Source: Mesorhizobium sp. RMAD-H1 (GTDB lineage: Bacteria > Pseudomonadota > Alphaproteobacteria > Rhizobiales > Rhizobiaceae). Taken from it: a stretch of DNA of 64,000 bases. Below the pieces are notes generated by a model that was given only the letters and a program-made list of their open reading frames with translations, did no database searches and had not been told where the DNA came from. Location of the stretch: contig NZ_JACHWN010000001.1 of the NCBI RefSeq assembly GCF_014191375.1, positions 372,001 to 436,000 on the forward strand. Reading direction: 5' to 3'. Shown here piece after piece: positions 37,826-47,088 of the stretch (positions within the stretch are counted from its first letter, which is position 1; every line of letters begins with the position of its first letter). Position numbers and translations under genes: made by a program.

Positions 37826-39645
37826 GTCGGGGAAGGGCGCAGACCCGCTGGGGCGCATCTCTTCGGGAGGACGGCTCCGCCATTTTCCGCCTCTGGGCGC
37901 CGGCCGTGGAGCATTTGCGGCTGCGGCTGAAAGACGAAGAGCGGGAAATGCAGCCCCGTGGAGAGGGCTGGTTCGAGCTTGAGGCGGACGATCTTGCTGA
38001 AGGCACTCCCTATCAGTTCGTTCTGCCCGACGGCATGGCCGTACCCGATCCCGCATCCCGCGCGCAAGCCTCCGACGTGCATGGCCCGAGCCTTTTGACC
38101 TCCTCCGCCTTTGACTGGAAGGTGAGGGACTGGAAGGGTCGTCCCTGGGAGGAAGCCGTGATCTACGAGCTCCATCCCGGCACGTTTTCGGGAGAGGGCG
38201 CTTTCGACGGTATCCGCCGCAAGCTCGACCATTTCGCCGCAGTCGGGTTCACCGCGATCGAGCTGATGCCGGTGGCGCAGTTCTCCGGCAATCGCGGCTG
38301 GGGCTATGATGGCGTGCTGCCCTATTGCCCGCATGCCGCCTATGGCGGCGCCGCGGGGTTGAAGCGGCTCATCGATGCCGCCCATGAGCGCGGGCTGATG
38401 ATGATCCTCGACGTAGTCTATAACCATTTCGGCCCGGACGGGAATTATCTCCATGCCTATGCGCCCCAGTTCTTCGATCCCGATCGTCATACACCCTGGG
38501 GTCCGGCCATCCGTTTCGAGGAGCCGGCGGTACGCGCGTTCTTTCTTGATAACCCGGTCTACTGGCTGGAGGAGTTCCGCTTCGACGGCCTGCGCTTCGA
38601 CGCCATCGACCAGATCAAGGACGCGAGCGAAACGCCGATTCTGGAAGAAATGGCACGCCGTATCCGCGAGCGCTTCCCCGACCGCCATATTCATCTCACA
38701 ACCGAAGATGAGCGTAATATCGTGGCGCTTCACCTGCATGACGGGGAGAACCGTCCCATCCTCTTCACCGCTGAGTGGAATGATGATTTCCACCATGCCG
38801 CGCATTGTCTGGCGACCGGTGAGAACGCCGGCTATTACGCTGGCTTTGCCGACGACCCGGCCGGTCATCTGGCACGGGCACTCGCCGAAGGCTTCTGCTA
38901 TCAGGGGGAGCCTTATGCGCCGAGGGAGGGCAAGCCGCGCGGCGTGCCGAGCGCCGGCCAGCCGCCGACGGCTTTCGTCACCTTTCTGCAGAACCACGAC
39001 CAGATCGGCAACCGCGCCTTTGGCGAGCGGCTGACGGCGCTGGCCGATGAGGAGACGGTGGAGTTGTTGACCGCAATGCTCCTCCTCAACCCGCAGGTTC
39101 CGCTCGTCTTCATGGGCGAGGAATATGGCGAGACGAACCCTTTCCTGTTCTTCACCGATTTTCATGGAGAGCTGGCAAAGGCGGTACGGGACGGGCGGCG
39201 GCGCGAATTCGCCGATTTCGGCCATTTCAGCGAAGATGAGGCTGCACGCATTCCCGATCCCAATGCGCTTTCGACTTTCGAGGCTTCGATGCTCGACTGG
39301 AGCCGCCCCGAAACAGGACCGGGCAGGCAGCGTCTCGATCTCTTCCGCCGCCTGCTGGACCTGCGCCGGACGCATCTGGTGCCGCATCTCCATGCCATGA
39401 CATCCATGCAGGGCCAGACGGAGCGCCTGGGTGAGAAAGCATTTTGCGTGCGATGGTATATGGCAAGCCGCGTGCTCTGCATGATCGCCAATTTCGACAG
39501 GGCGGAGGTTGGCATCGCGAAGGATTTGACCGGTTTCGATGCCGCCCACGAGAGCCGCGAGGGCCTACTAGCCGCGCTCCGGCAGGGGCGTGTTCCCCCG
39601 GCAAGCCTCGCGGTTCTGCTGGCGGAGGCGGCGAATGACGGCTGA
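37822..39645 (+). CDS. treZ: Malto-oligosyltrehalose trehalohydrolase
   Basis: 607 residues, started at the ATG overlapping the glgX stop (ATGA). GH13_10: RWGASLREDGSAIFRLWAPAVEHL for the N domain, then LMPVAQFSGNRGWGYDGVLPY, FDGLRFDAIDQIKD for the nucleophile and FLQNHDQIGNRA. It releases free trehalose from the maltooligosyl-trehalose made by TreY. Overlaps malQ by 11 nt. Confidence 0.96.
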
Positions 39646-41434
39646 TCCGGACCGGCTTGCCGCCGCCCATGGCATCCTGCGCTCCTATCGCGCCCTGGAC
39701 GGCACCGTTTCACACGCTTCCGACGAGGCGGTGCGGATGATCCTGGATGTTCTGGGTCACGGCGGCGAGGTGTCGGTGCCTTCCGACTGGCCGCCAGCGC
39801 CCGAGGCGCCGCCGGGGCCCGCCTGCTACCTGCCGGCTTTTCTGGAGAAAGGCAGGGCGTGGGGCGTTACCTGCCAGCTCTATGGCCTGCGTTCGCAACG
39901 CAACTGGGGCATCGGCGATTTCGAGGATCTGGCCCGGCTTGGCGAAATGGCGGCGCGATGGGGGGCGGATTTTCTGGGGCTCAACCCGTTGCACGCGCTG
40001 TTTCTGGCAGAGCCGCAAAGGGCAAGCCCCTTCTCTCCCAGCCACCGCAACTTTCTCAACCCGATTTATATCGCAGTCGATCGGGTGGATGGCTTCGATC
40101 CGGCAGAGGATTACGATCACGCCGCGCTATCGGCCCTGCGCGACGGCGGTCTGGTCGATCATGCCGCGGTGGCCCGGCACAAGCTCGACGTGCTGCGCCA
40201 TATCCATGAGCGGACGCAGGGCAGGGCCGATCGTGCCTTCGTGGAGGAAGGCGGCAAGCCGCTCTGGCGCTATGCGCTGTTCGAGGCGATCAGCCTGCAG
40301 ATGGCGGGTCTGGGTTTCGGCGCCGGCTGGCTTTCCTGGCCTGAAGAGTTCCGTGACCCGGAAAGTCTCGCCGTCGCCCGGTTCGCGCGCGAGCATGCGG
40401 AGGAGATCGAATTCCTGATCTGGCTGCAATGGGTGGCCGACCGGCAGCTGGGCCATGTATCGAAGCGGCTCCTTGAGGCCGGCATGCGCATCGGCCTCTA
40501 TCTCGACCTGGCGGTCGGTACCGCGCCCGATGGCGCCGCCACCTGGAGCGACCGCACGCTCACTATCGTCGGCGCCGAGATCGGCGCTCCGCCTGACATG
40601 TTCAACCCCGATGGGCAGAGCTGGGGCCTTGCGCCCCTGTCTCCCGTCGAAATCGCAAAGCGGGAGTTCCGCCCCCTGCGTGAGGCTTATGAAGCGATCC
40701 TGCGCCATGCAGGCGCGCTGCGCGTCGACCATGCCATGAGCCTTTATCGCCTTTTCTGGATTCCATCCGGCCTTTCTGCCGGCGAGGGGGCCTATGTGCT
40801 TTATCCCATGGCCGATATGGTGCGGGTGCTCGCGGAAGCCTCGCAAACATCGAAAGCGTTGATCATCGGCGAGGATCTCGGCGTGGTGCCGGAGGGCTTC
40901 CGTGACGCGATGCACGAGGCGAACCTCCTCGGCTATCGCATTTTCTATTTCGAGCGCGACCGCAAGGGCTTCGTTCCGCCGCGCCGCTGGCCGCGTGCCG
41001 CGCTCGCCTGCATCGGCAGCCATGACACGACCACGCTTGCCGGCTGGTGGACGGGCAGCGACATCGATCTGCGCGAGATGATCGGCCTGTTCGACAGGAA
41101 GGCTGCGCGAAAGGAGCGCGCGCGGCGGAAGAAGGAGAAGCGTCAGGCGATTGTTGCCCTTCATGGCCTCGGGCTGGCGAATGTGGGCGATGAATTCGAC
41201 GAGGCGGCCGCCGCCGGCATTCACCGGCTGGTGGCAAGTGCGCCCTCCTGTCTCTTCGCCGCGCAGATGGAGGATCTGCTCGGCCTGACCGAGCAGCCGA
41301 ATATTCCCGGCACCGTCGAGGAACATCCCAACTGGCGGCGCAAGCTCCCGATTCCGATCGAAGAGCTGGAGAATTCGAACCTTTTTCGCGCGATTATCGA
41401 GGCGATTTCGGCAGAAAGGCCGCGTTTTCCATGA
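39635..41434 (+). CDS. malQ: 4-alpha-glucanotransferase
   Basis: 599 residues, started at MTADPDRLAAAHGIL behind GGCGGAGGCGGCGA. GH77: VTCQLYGLRSQRNWGIGDF, LRVDHAMSLYRLFWIP with the nucleophile Asp, IGEDLGVVPEGFRDAM with the acid/base Glu, and CIGSHDTTTLAGWW. It shuffles short malto-oligosaccharides, supplying chains long enough for GlgB or TreY. Lies between treZ and treY, overlapping both. Confidence 0.96.
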   Translation: MTADPDRLAAAHGILRSYRALDGTVSHASDEAVRMILDVLGHGGEVSVPSDWPPAPEAPPGPACYLPAFLEKGRAWGVTCQLYGLRSQRNWGIGDFEDLARLGEMAARWGADFLGLNPLHALFLAEPQRASPFSPSHRNFLNPIYIAVDRVDGFDPAEDYDHAALSALRDGGLVDHAAVARHKLDVLRHIHERTQGRADRAFVEEGGKPLWRYALFEAISLQMAGLGFGAGWLSWPEEFRDPESLAVARFAREHAEEIEFLIWLQWVADRQLGHVSKRLLEAGMRIGLYLDLAVGTAPDGAATWSDRTLTIVGAEIGAPPDMFNPDGQSWGLAPLSPVEIAKREFRPLREAYEAILRHAGALRVDHAMSLYRLFWIPSGLSAGEGAYVLYPMADMVRVLAEASQTSKALIIGEDLGVVPEGFRDAMHEANLLGYRIFYFERDRKGFVPPRRWPRAALACIGSHDTTTLAGWWTGSDIDLREMIGLFDRKAARKERARRKKEKRQAIVALHGLGLANVGDEFDEAAAAGIHRLVASAPSCLFAAQMEDLLGLTEQPNIPGTVEEHPNWRRKLPIPIEELENSNLFRAIIEAISAERPRFP

Positions 41435-43962
41435 CGCTCCCGCGCGCCACATACCGGCTGCAGTTCCGCGAAGGCATGAATTTCGAGCGCGCGGCGCAGA
41501 TCGTGCCCTATGTCGCCGATCTCGGCATCAGCCATCTCTACGCCTCGCCGATCTTCACCGCCGCTCCCGGTTCCACCCATGGCTACGACGTGGCGGACCA
41601 TCAGCAACTCGACCCTGTGCTTGGCGGGGAGGAAGGCTTCGCCCGGCTGGCGGAAGCCCTGAGGGAACACGGGCTGGGTCTGCTTCTCGACATCGTGCCC
41701 AATCACATGGCCGTCTCCACCGCCAATCCCTGGTGGCGCGACGTGCTCAAATATGGTCGCGAGAGCCGCTATGCGCATCATTTCGATATCAATTTGGAAG
41801 CGCCGAGACTGCTTCTCCCGGTATTGGGCGAGCCCTATGGCGAGGCACTTGCCGGAGGCAGGCTCGAACTCCGGCTCGACGACGGGACGGGCGAGCCCGT
41901 CTTCTGCTATTACGGTCTTTCTCTGCCGCTTGCGCCCTATTCGGTCTCCCTCATTCCCGGCAAGGAGGGGCTCTCGCCGCAAACACTCGCCCGGGTGAAT
42001 GCGGATAAGGAACTCCTCCATCGCATCCATGAGGCGCAGGTCTGGCGGCTCGCCTACTGGCGGCTGGCGCGCGAGGCGCTGACCTACCGCCGCTTTTTCG
42101 AGATTTCGGATCTGGTCGGCGTCAGGGTGGAAGACGCCAAGGTGTTTGCCGATGTCCACGAGCTGCCGCTGCGGCTCGTGCGTGACGGCGTGGTCGACGG
42201 GCTGCGCATCGATCATATTGACGGTCTCGCCGATCCGAAGGGCTATCTGGCGCAACTCCGCGCGGCCTCGGGCGTCGATCATATATGGGTCGAGAAGATA
42301 CTCGGGCCCGACGAGGCGCTGCGGCCCGATTGGCCTTGCGCCGGCACCACCGGCTACGAGATCGCGAGCCTGATCGCCGGGCTGCAGGTTGACCGCCGCC
42401 ATCGTGCGGCGATGACAGATGCGTGGACTCGCTTCACCGGCGGCGATCCGGATTTCGCCCGCCAGGTGCTGGAGACCAAGCGCCGCATCCTGACGGTGAA
42501 CCTTGCCGGCGAGCTCGATGCCCTGGTCAGGCTTTCGCATGAAATCGCGATGGAGGATATCGCCACCCGCGATTTCGGTTGCGATGCGCTCCGCCGCGCC
42601 ATCGTGGAGCTCGCCGCCGCCCTGCCGGTCTACCGCACCTATATCGATGCTGCTGGCGCGGCGGCGGAGGACCGGGCCTTGCTGGCCGAAGCCGGAAGCC
42701 GTGTGCAGCAGGGCCGCGAGGTGGAGGACGACCGCGTCACCGCCTTTATTCTCTCGCTCCTTCTGGAGCCGCAGACAGGCTCCGCAAGCCGCGCCGCCTT
42801 CGTCTTCCGCTTTCAGCAGACGACCGGGCCGCTGATGGCGAAAGCGGTCGAGGATACCGTCTTTTACCGCTACAACGGGCTGATCGCGTTGAACGAGGTG
42901 GGCGCGGCGCCGGATGCATTCGGGCTCGAACCGGAAGCCTTCCACGCCGCTATGGAACGGCGGGCGGAGCGCTGGCCGCGCGCCCTGTCGGCGACGGCGA
43001 CCCATGACACCAAGCGCGGCGAAGACGCCCGCGCCAGGCTCGCGGTCTTGAGCGAGATGCCGCAGGAATGGGCCGCCGCCGTCGCCCGCTGGCATGATGC
43101 GGCCGAAGCTTTGCACCACGATTTGCCGGATGCCGATGCCGAATGGCTGTTCTACCAGGCGCTCGCCGGCGCGTGGCCGGCGGATCTGCAGATTGAGGAC
43201 GAGAACGATCTGCAGGGCCTCTGCGAACGGCTGGTCGCCTTCATGATCAAGGCGCTGCGCGAGGCAAAGCGCCGGACGAGCTGGACCGATTCGGACGAAC
43301 CTTACGAGGCGGCGGTGGAGGCCTATGTCCGTGCCGTCTTCACGCCCGAGCACAGGGAACTCTTGCGCGATATCCGCTCCACCATCGCCTCCATCGAGCC
43401 CGCGGGCATCGTCAATTCCCTGGCGCAGCTTGCGCTGAAGCTGACCCTGCCTGGCATCCCCGATATCTATCAGGGCTGCGAACTCCTCGATTTCAGCATG
43501 GTCGATCCCGACAATCGCCGCCCGGTGGATTTCGGTCTCCGGCGGCGGCTCCTGGCAGAAGCTCGGCATGCGACAGCGGCCGAGGTTTTGCAGCGCTGGC
43601 GCGAGGGGTTGCCGAAGATGTGGTTGCTCGATCGATTGCTGGGTTTGCGGCGCAGCCATGCCGATCTCTTCCACAGCGGCGATTATGAGCCGGTGGAGCT
43701 TACGGGCGACATGGCGCCGCATGCCTTCGCCTATGCACGTGTCCTTGACCCACAGCGCATCCTGGTGGCCGTACCGCGTCTGGTGTTGCGGCATTGCGAG
43801 ACCGGGCGGCCGTCCTTGACCAGCGGCGCCTTCGCCCGAACCCGGCTGCGTCTACCGGCGGGAAGGTTCAGGAGCTTGACCGGTGAAGTCATAAGGGAAA
43901 GGGAGGCGGTTCTCTCCGATCTCTGGAGAAGTTTTCCGGTCGCGGTGCTGGTATCGGGGTGA
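41431..43962 (+). CDS. treY: Malto-oligosyltrehalose synthase
   Basis: 843 residues. GH13_26: TYRLQFREGMNFERAAQIVPYVADLGISHLY opening, DIVPNHMAV, the nucleophile in VDGLRIDHIDGLADP, and SATATHDTKRGEDARARL late. TreY isomerises the reducing end of glucan chains into an alpha,alpha-1,1 bond; TreZ then frees trehalose. Last gene of the operon; the repeat pair at 44027-44161 follows. Confidence 0.96.
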   Translation: MTLPRATYRLQFREGMNFERAAQIVPYVADLGISHLYASPIFTAAPGSTHGYDVADHQQLDPVLGGEEGFARLAEALREHGLGLLLDIVPNHMAVSTANPWWRDVLKYGRESRYAHHFDINLEAPRLLLPVLGEPYGEALAGGRLELRLDDGTGEPVFCYYGLSLPLAPYSVSLIPGKEGLSPQTLARVNADKELLHRIHEAQVWRLAYWRLAREALTYRRFFEISDLVGVRVEDAKVFADVHELPLRLVRDGVVDGLRIDHIDGLADPKGYLAQLRAASGVDHIWVEKILGPDEALRPDWPCAGTTGYEIASLIAGLQVDRRHRAAMTDAWTRFTGGDPDFARQVLETKRRILTVNLAGELDALVRLSHEIAMEDIATRDFGCDALRRAIVELAAALPVYRTYIDAAGAAAEDRALLAEAGSRVQQGREVEDDRVTAFILSLLLEPQTGSASRAAFVFRFQQTTGPLMAKAVEDTVFYRYNGLIALNEVGAAPDAFGLEPEAFHAAMERRAERWPRALSATATHDTKRGEDARARLAVLSEMPQEWAAAVARWHDAAEALHHDLPDADAEWLFYQALAGAWPADLQIEDENDLQGLCERLVAFMIKALREAKRRTSWTDSDEPYEAAVEAYVRAVFTPEHRELLRDIRSTIASIEPAGIVNSLAQLALKLTLPGIPDIYQGCELLDFSMVDPDNRRPVDFGLRRRLLAEARHATAAEVLQRWREGLPKMWLLDRLLGLRRSHADLFHSGDYEPVELTGDMAPHAFAYARVLDPQRILVAVPRLVLRHCETGRPSLTSGAFARTRLRLPAGRFRSLTGEVIREREAVLSDLWRSFPVAVLVSG

Positions 43963-44026
43963 TTTGATGGTTCTGATAGACTTTCATTGCCTGCATCGCT
44001 GAGGCAGTGGAGACCGCGACGAATAG

Positions 44027-44161
44027 ATTCCGGTGACAGGCACTGGAATAACGGAAATGGAGATGTCTTTACCCTGATAAGGACGTTCGCGAGGCGGAAA
44101 CGCTGATGATTGAAACAAACAGCCAACACCACCTCGTCATTCCAGTGCCTGTCACCGGAAT
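44027..44161. repeat. REPIN-like pair of inverted palindromes
   Basis: A 23-nt sequence at 44027-44049 (ATTCCGGTGACAGGCACTGG and three more bases) recurs perfectly inverted at 44139-44161; matching continues past one mismatch to ACG/CGT. Each copy is itself a palindrome (ATTCC.GTG / CAC.GGAAT). The arms enclose about 89 bp. This is the format of REP doublets or BIMEs. The whole 43963-44234 gap has no gene. Confidence 0.7.
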
Positions 44162-44234
44162 CCATTTTCTACGGTGACGCAGTCGCTACGGCGGAAACTT
44201 GGCTGTTATATCCATTGACATGAAAGCTACCGCC

Positions 44235-44558
44235 TCATTTCTTCCGCGTCGCCCCGGATTTCCTCGGCCGCTTCACCGGTGACAGCGCATCGCCGACATC
44301 GCCGGTGCTGCCGACGCCGGGCATGAAACCGGGTGTTGCGGCTGCGGGATCGTCGTTGGGGGCTGCCGCGCGCCTTTCGGCCTCATCGGCTTCGCCTGCC
44401 TCGTTTTGCTGGGGTGATGCACCGTCTCCCATGCCGTTTCCGGCAATCTCCCGGCGGGCCTGTTCCCAGTGCTCATGTTCGCGGCCCTGCGGCCGGCCTT
44501 CCTGCTCCCATATCTCGTACGCCCGCGCCTTGATCTGCTCTTCTTTTCCGGTGTCCAT
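44235..44558 (-). CDS. DUF2934 domain protein
   Basis: 107 residues with GGAGGAG before the ATG. The N-terminal 35 residues are the DUF2934 motif (RAYEIWEQEGRPQGREHEHWEQA). The rest is low-complexity, rich in Ala, Pro, Asp and Lys, and probably disordered. Small DUF2934 proteins of rhizobia often belong to the general stress response. A weak EcfG-like site (GGAAC, 16 nt, ACTT at 44586-44610) lies upstream. Function unknown. Confidence 0.8.
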   Translation of the reverse strand: MDTGKEEQIKARAYEIWEQEGRPQGREHEHWEQARREIAGNGMGDGASPQQNEAGEADEAERRAAAPNDDPAAATPGFMPGVGSTGDVGDALSPVKRPRKSGATRKK

Positions 44559-44625
44559 GGGGCAAACTCCTCCCTTTTCGCCAATAAGTTCTCAGGCGCC
44601 GGAAGGTTCCGCCCCATGAAAAAGA

Positions 44626-45714
44626 TCACGATGCCGGCACCGCGAGATGCCGGTCGGGGACGACCACGATATTGCCGACGAAGGTCTTCGACATGAAGCG
44701 CTCCTGCGCCTCATGGAAGCGGGAGAGCGGATATGTCGCCGCGAGCACGGGCCGGATCTTGCCGCTGCGGATATAATCCAGCACCCGTGCGAAAGCCGCC
44801 CGCGTCCCCTGCGAAGAACCGTTAAGCTGCAGCTGCTTGAGATACATGGTGCGCAAATCGAGCTGTACCACCGGCCCGCCGATGGCGCCCGCCGTGGTGT
44901 AGCGTCCCTCGGGCCGCAGCGCGTTCAGCAATTTGCCGAACATATCGCCGCCCACCAGATCGGCCGCCACGTCGAGCGGCCGACCGTCCATCATCCGCGC
45001 CAGCTCTTCCGAAAAATCGCCGCTATCGCGCAGCATGACGTCCTCGGCGCCGAGGTCGCGGACAGCCTGCTCCTTTCCCTTGCTGACGACAGCATAGGGG
45101 ATGGCGCCGCGCGCCCGGCAGAGCTGCACGATCGCCGAGCCGACACCGCCCGAGGCGCCGGTGACGAGCACCGTCTCGCCAGCCTGGACATTCGCGCGCA
45201 CCAGCATCTGCTCGCCCGTGTGATAGGCGCACCAGAAGGTGGCAAGCTCCGCGTCCGAAAGATCGGTATCGATCGCATGGGCGTTTTCCGCGGGGATCGC
45301 CGTATATTCGGCATAGCCGCCATCGCGGCCGTGGCCGATATAATCGATATCCGCGAGGCTGTCGTCGTCGCGATTGTAGATCGAGGCGTCGACGATCACC
45401 CGCTCGCCGATGCGGTCCTTGGAAACATTTGCGCCGACCGCGACGATCCTGCCGACGATATCGGCCCCCTGGATGCGCGGGAAGGAGAGGGTGGAGCGGC
45501 CTCTCCGCCATGTCGATACCGCCTGCGGGTCGTCCTGCGTTCCGTAGGCGCCTTGTCTGACCCATACATCGGTGTTGTTGAGGCCGCAGGCGGCAACCTC
45601 GATCAGCACCTCGCCGCGCCCGCACTGGGGAACGGGAACGTCCTCGCGATAGACCAGCTTGTCCATGCCGCCATGCCCCGTCAGCACGACGGCTTTCATT
45701 TTCGTCGGTATCAT
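44626..45714 (-). CDS. Medium-chain dehydrogenase/reductase, quinone oxidoreductase-like
   Basis: 362 residues, started at MIPTKMKAVVL. The GroES-like domain (GRGEVLIEVAACGLNNTDVWVRQGAYG) leads to the Rossmann motif VLVTGASGGVGSAIVQLCRARGA. The catalytic-zinc Cys/His set of true alcohol dehydrogenases is not seen, and NNTD resembles the zeta-crystallin/quinone oxidoreductase type. It would reduce quinones or enals with NADPH. A sigma70-like promoter with two palindromes is upstream. Divergent from the membrane-anchored unknown at 45846. Confidence 0.85.
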   Translation of the reverse strand: MIPTKMKAVVLTGHGGMDKLVYREDVPVPQCGRGEVLIEVAACGLNNTDVWVRQGAYGTQDDPQAVSTWRRGRSTLSFPRIQGADIVGRIVAVGANVSKDRIGERVIVDASIYNRDDDSLADIDYIGHGRDGGYAEYTAIPAENAHAIDTDLSDAELATFWCAYHTGEQMLVRANVQAGETVLVTGASGGVGSAIVQLCRARGAIPYAVVSKGKEQAVRDLGAEDVMLRDSGDFSEELARMMDGRPLDVAADLVGGDMFGKLLNALRPEGRYTTAGAIGGPVVQLDLRTMYLKQLQLNGSSQGTRAAFARVLDYIRSGKIRPVLAATYPLSRFHEAQERFMSKTFVGNIVVVPDRHLAVPAS

Positions 45715-45742
45715 TGCTTGCCTCGCTCCCTGATGCATTGCT

Positions 45743-45777
45743 TTAGCGGATGCTAAGGAACATGGTCTCCATGTCAA
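45743..45777 (-). promoter_or_regulatory. Candidate sigma70 promoter with operators for the dehydrogenase
   Basis: Minus strand TTGACA (45777-45772), 16 nt, TAGCAT (45755-45750). The spacer holds a perfect CATGG-TCT-CCATG palindrome (45761-45773). The -10 overlaps TTAGC-GGAT-GCTAA (45743-45756). Both are placed where a repressor would block transcription. Confidence 0.45.
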
Positions 45778-45786
45778 TCGCAGTGC

Positions 45787-45811
45787 GGAACATTCCACCC
45801 ATGCGTCCGTT
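45787..45811 (+). promoter_or_regulatory. EcfG/RpoE2-type promoter
   Basis: GGAAC (45787-45791), 16 nt, CGTT (45808-45811): an exact consensus match, 35 nt upstream of the start of the membrane-anchored unknown at 45846. Confidence 0.6.
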
Positions 45812-45845
45812 CAGCACGAGCCCTTGCCGATGACGGAACCGACAG

Positions 45846-46490
45846 ATGCTCGAATGGATCAGCGCCAACAATCGCGGCCTGACTTTGCTCGTCAGCCTGG
45901 CGATGCTGATCGTCTGGCTGGCCTATCTGCAGGTCTTCCTCGGCGGCTACAGGCGTCAGACACGGCCCAAGATCATCATCAATTACGGCGCGGGCACCGC
46001 AATCGACGCCCGCTGCTTCATCAGCAATATGAGCTCCGAGCCGATCTATGTTGAAAGTATCGTCGCCAAGCTGGAGGTGGACGGGCGAAGCTGGAGCCGC
46101 CCGGTGACGGATGTGGAGCCGCCCGATGGCGGCGAGAGCGCCGCCGATCCGAAGAAGCGGACCTATCAGGGACCGCTCATGCCGGGACAATATATGGAGA
46201 TCGGCAGCTTCAGGGGCCTGCTGTCACGCGTGGCGCATAACGGAAAATGCGATGGTGAGACCGCCGGCGAACGCGTGAATATCGATGCTCTGGATGGCGC
46301 CGTCACGGCGGAAATCCTGGTCCTTGCCGATTATGCCTCCGAAGATCTCCTTGTCGGTGCCCGGCGGCGCTTTGCCGCCTTCCGTGATGACGGCGGGTGG
46401 CGGATGCATTCGGAAACGGTTGGAACCGAACAAATCCGGTCGAAACGGAAACGGCGGCAGATCGAGGCGATGCTGGCGAAGAATTTGTGA
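45846..46490 (+). CDS. Membrane-anchored protein of unknown function
   Basis: 214 residues. One N-terminal hydrophobic segment (about 12-33, LTLLVSLAMLIVWLAYLQVFLGG) is followed by a soluble domain that looks beta-rich (PKIIINYGAGTAIDARCFISNMSSEPIYVESIVAKLEVDG) and a basic C-terminus (RSKRKRRQIEAML). The topology suggests a small membrane-tethered domain. No family is recognised. The EcfG-like promoter upstream points to stress control. A perfect GGCATT-GGCA-AATGCC hairpin (46501-46516) lies just after the stop. Confidence 0.7.
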   Translation: MLEWISANNRGLTLLVSLAMLIVWLAYLQVFLGGYRRQTRPKIIINYGAGTAIDARCFISNMSSEPIYVESIVAKLEVDGRSWSRPVTDVEPPDGGESAADPKKRTYQGPLMPGQYMEIGSFRGLLSRVAHNGKCDGETAGERVNIDALDGAVTAEILVLADYASEDLLVGARRRFAAFRDDGGWRMHSETVGTEQIRSKRKRRQIEAMLAKNL

Positions 46491-46591
46491 ACCCCATCCG
46501 GGCATTGGCAAATGCCGGCGGCATCTTTAAATAATAGGTGACGGCCTTCTCACGGCCGGTATGGACAGCGCAGGGGAGAACAAGCAACATC

Positions 46592-47008
46592 ATGCCTGGT
46601 GCCGAAACCAGTTCGCTTCGAAGGCCGTTCGGACGGCATGGAGGTGGCTTTCCGGTCCTGCGTAGGGTGTTGTGGCTTGCCTTCCTTTTCGCAGTCGGTC
46701 TGTCGCAAGGTCTTTCGTCTCATCATCCCGCCTATGCCATGTCGCAGGCTGCTTCCCAGTCGCATCACGCGATGCACGAGGAGCATCGGGCGCCTGCGGC
46801 GCTGCCCGGCTCGCATGACAAGACGATCGACCACAAAAAGGCCGTCGCGGCCTGTCCGATGATCTCCTGCTCGCCTATCTGGCCGGCTGAAACGGGCATT
46901 CCCCATCCGCAGGCCGAACGCGGGCGCCGATACCCGCCGGAAACGGCCGCGCTTGCCGGCAAGATGCCAGCCGCCGATCCGAGGCCGCCGCAACCTCTCC
47001 AGAGCTGA
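46592..47008 (+). CDS. Secreted His/Met-rich small protein next to multicopper oxidase
   Basis: 138 residues from the ATG at 46592; a start at 46538 would add 18 residues and is not excluded. The N-terminus is basic, followed by a hydrophobic stretch VLWLAFLFAVGLSQGLSSHHPAYA ending in an AxA-like site. The mature part is rich in His and Met (HHAMHEEHR, MISCSP), a composition usual for copper-binding proteins. It sits 80 nt before the multicopper oxidase, so a periplasmic copper role is inferred. No named family is recognised. Confidence 0.6.
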   Translation: MPGAETSSLRRPFGRHGGGFPVLRRVLWLAFLFAVGLSQGLSSHHPAYAMSQAASQSHHAMHEEHRAPAALPGSHDKTIDHKKAVAACPMISCSPIWPAETGIPHPQAERGRRYPPETAALAGKMPAADPRPPQPLQS

Positions 47009-47088
47009 TTTCGGGAATCGTTCGTCCGCCGTTATCCGGATTCGGAGGCTGCCGATGAACCTGACGAGTTCAATTCTGGAGAATGATC

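Noticed and set aside
44586-44610. GGAAC-N16-ACTT upstream of the DUF2934 gene as an EcfG promoter
   Set aside because: The -10 matches only the final TT of the consensus, so I kept it as a note and not a feature.
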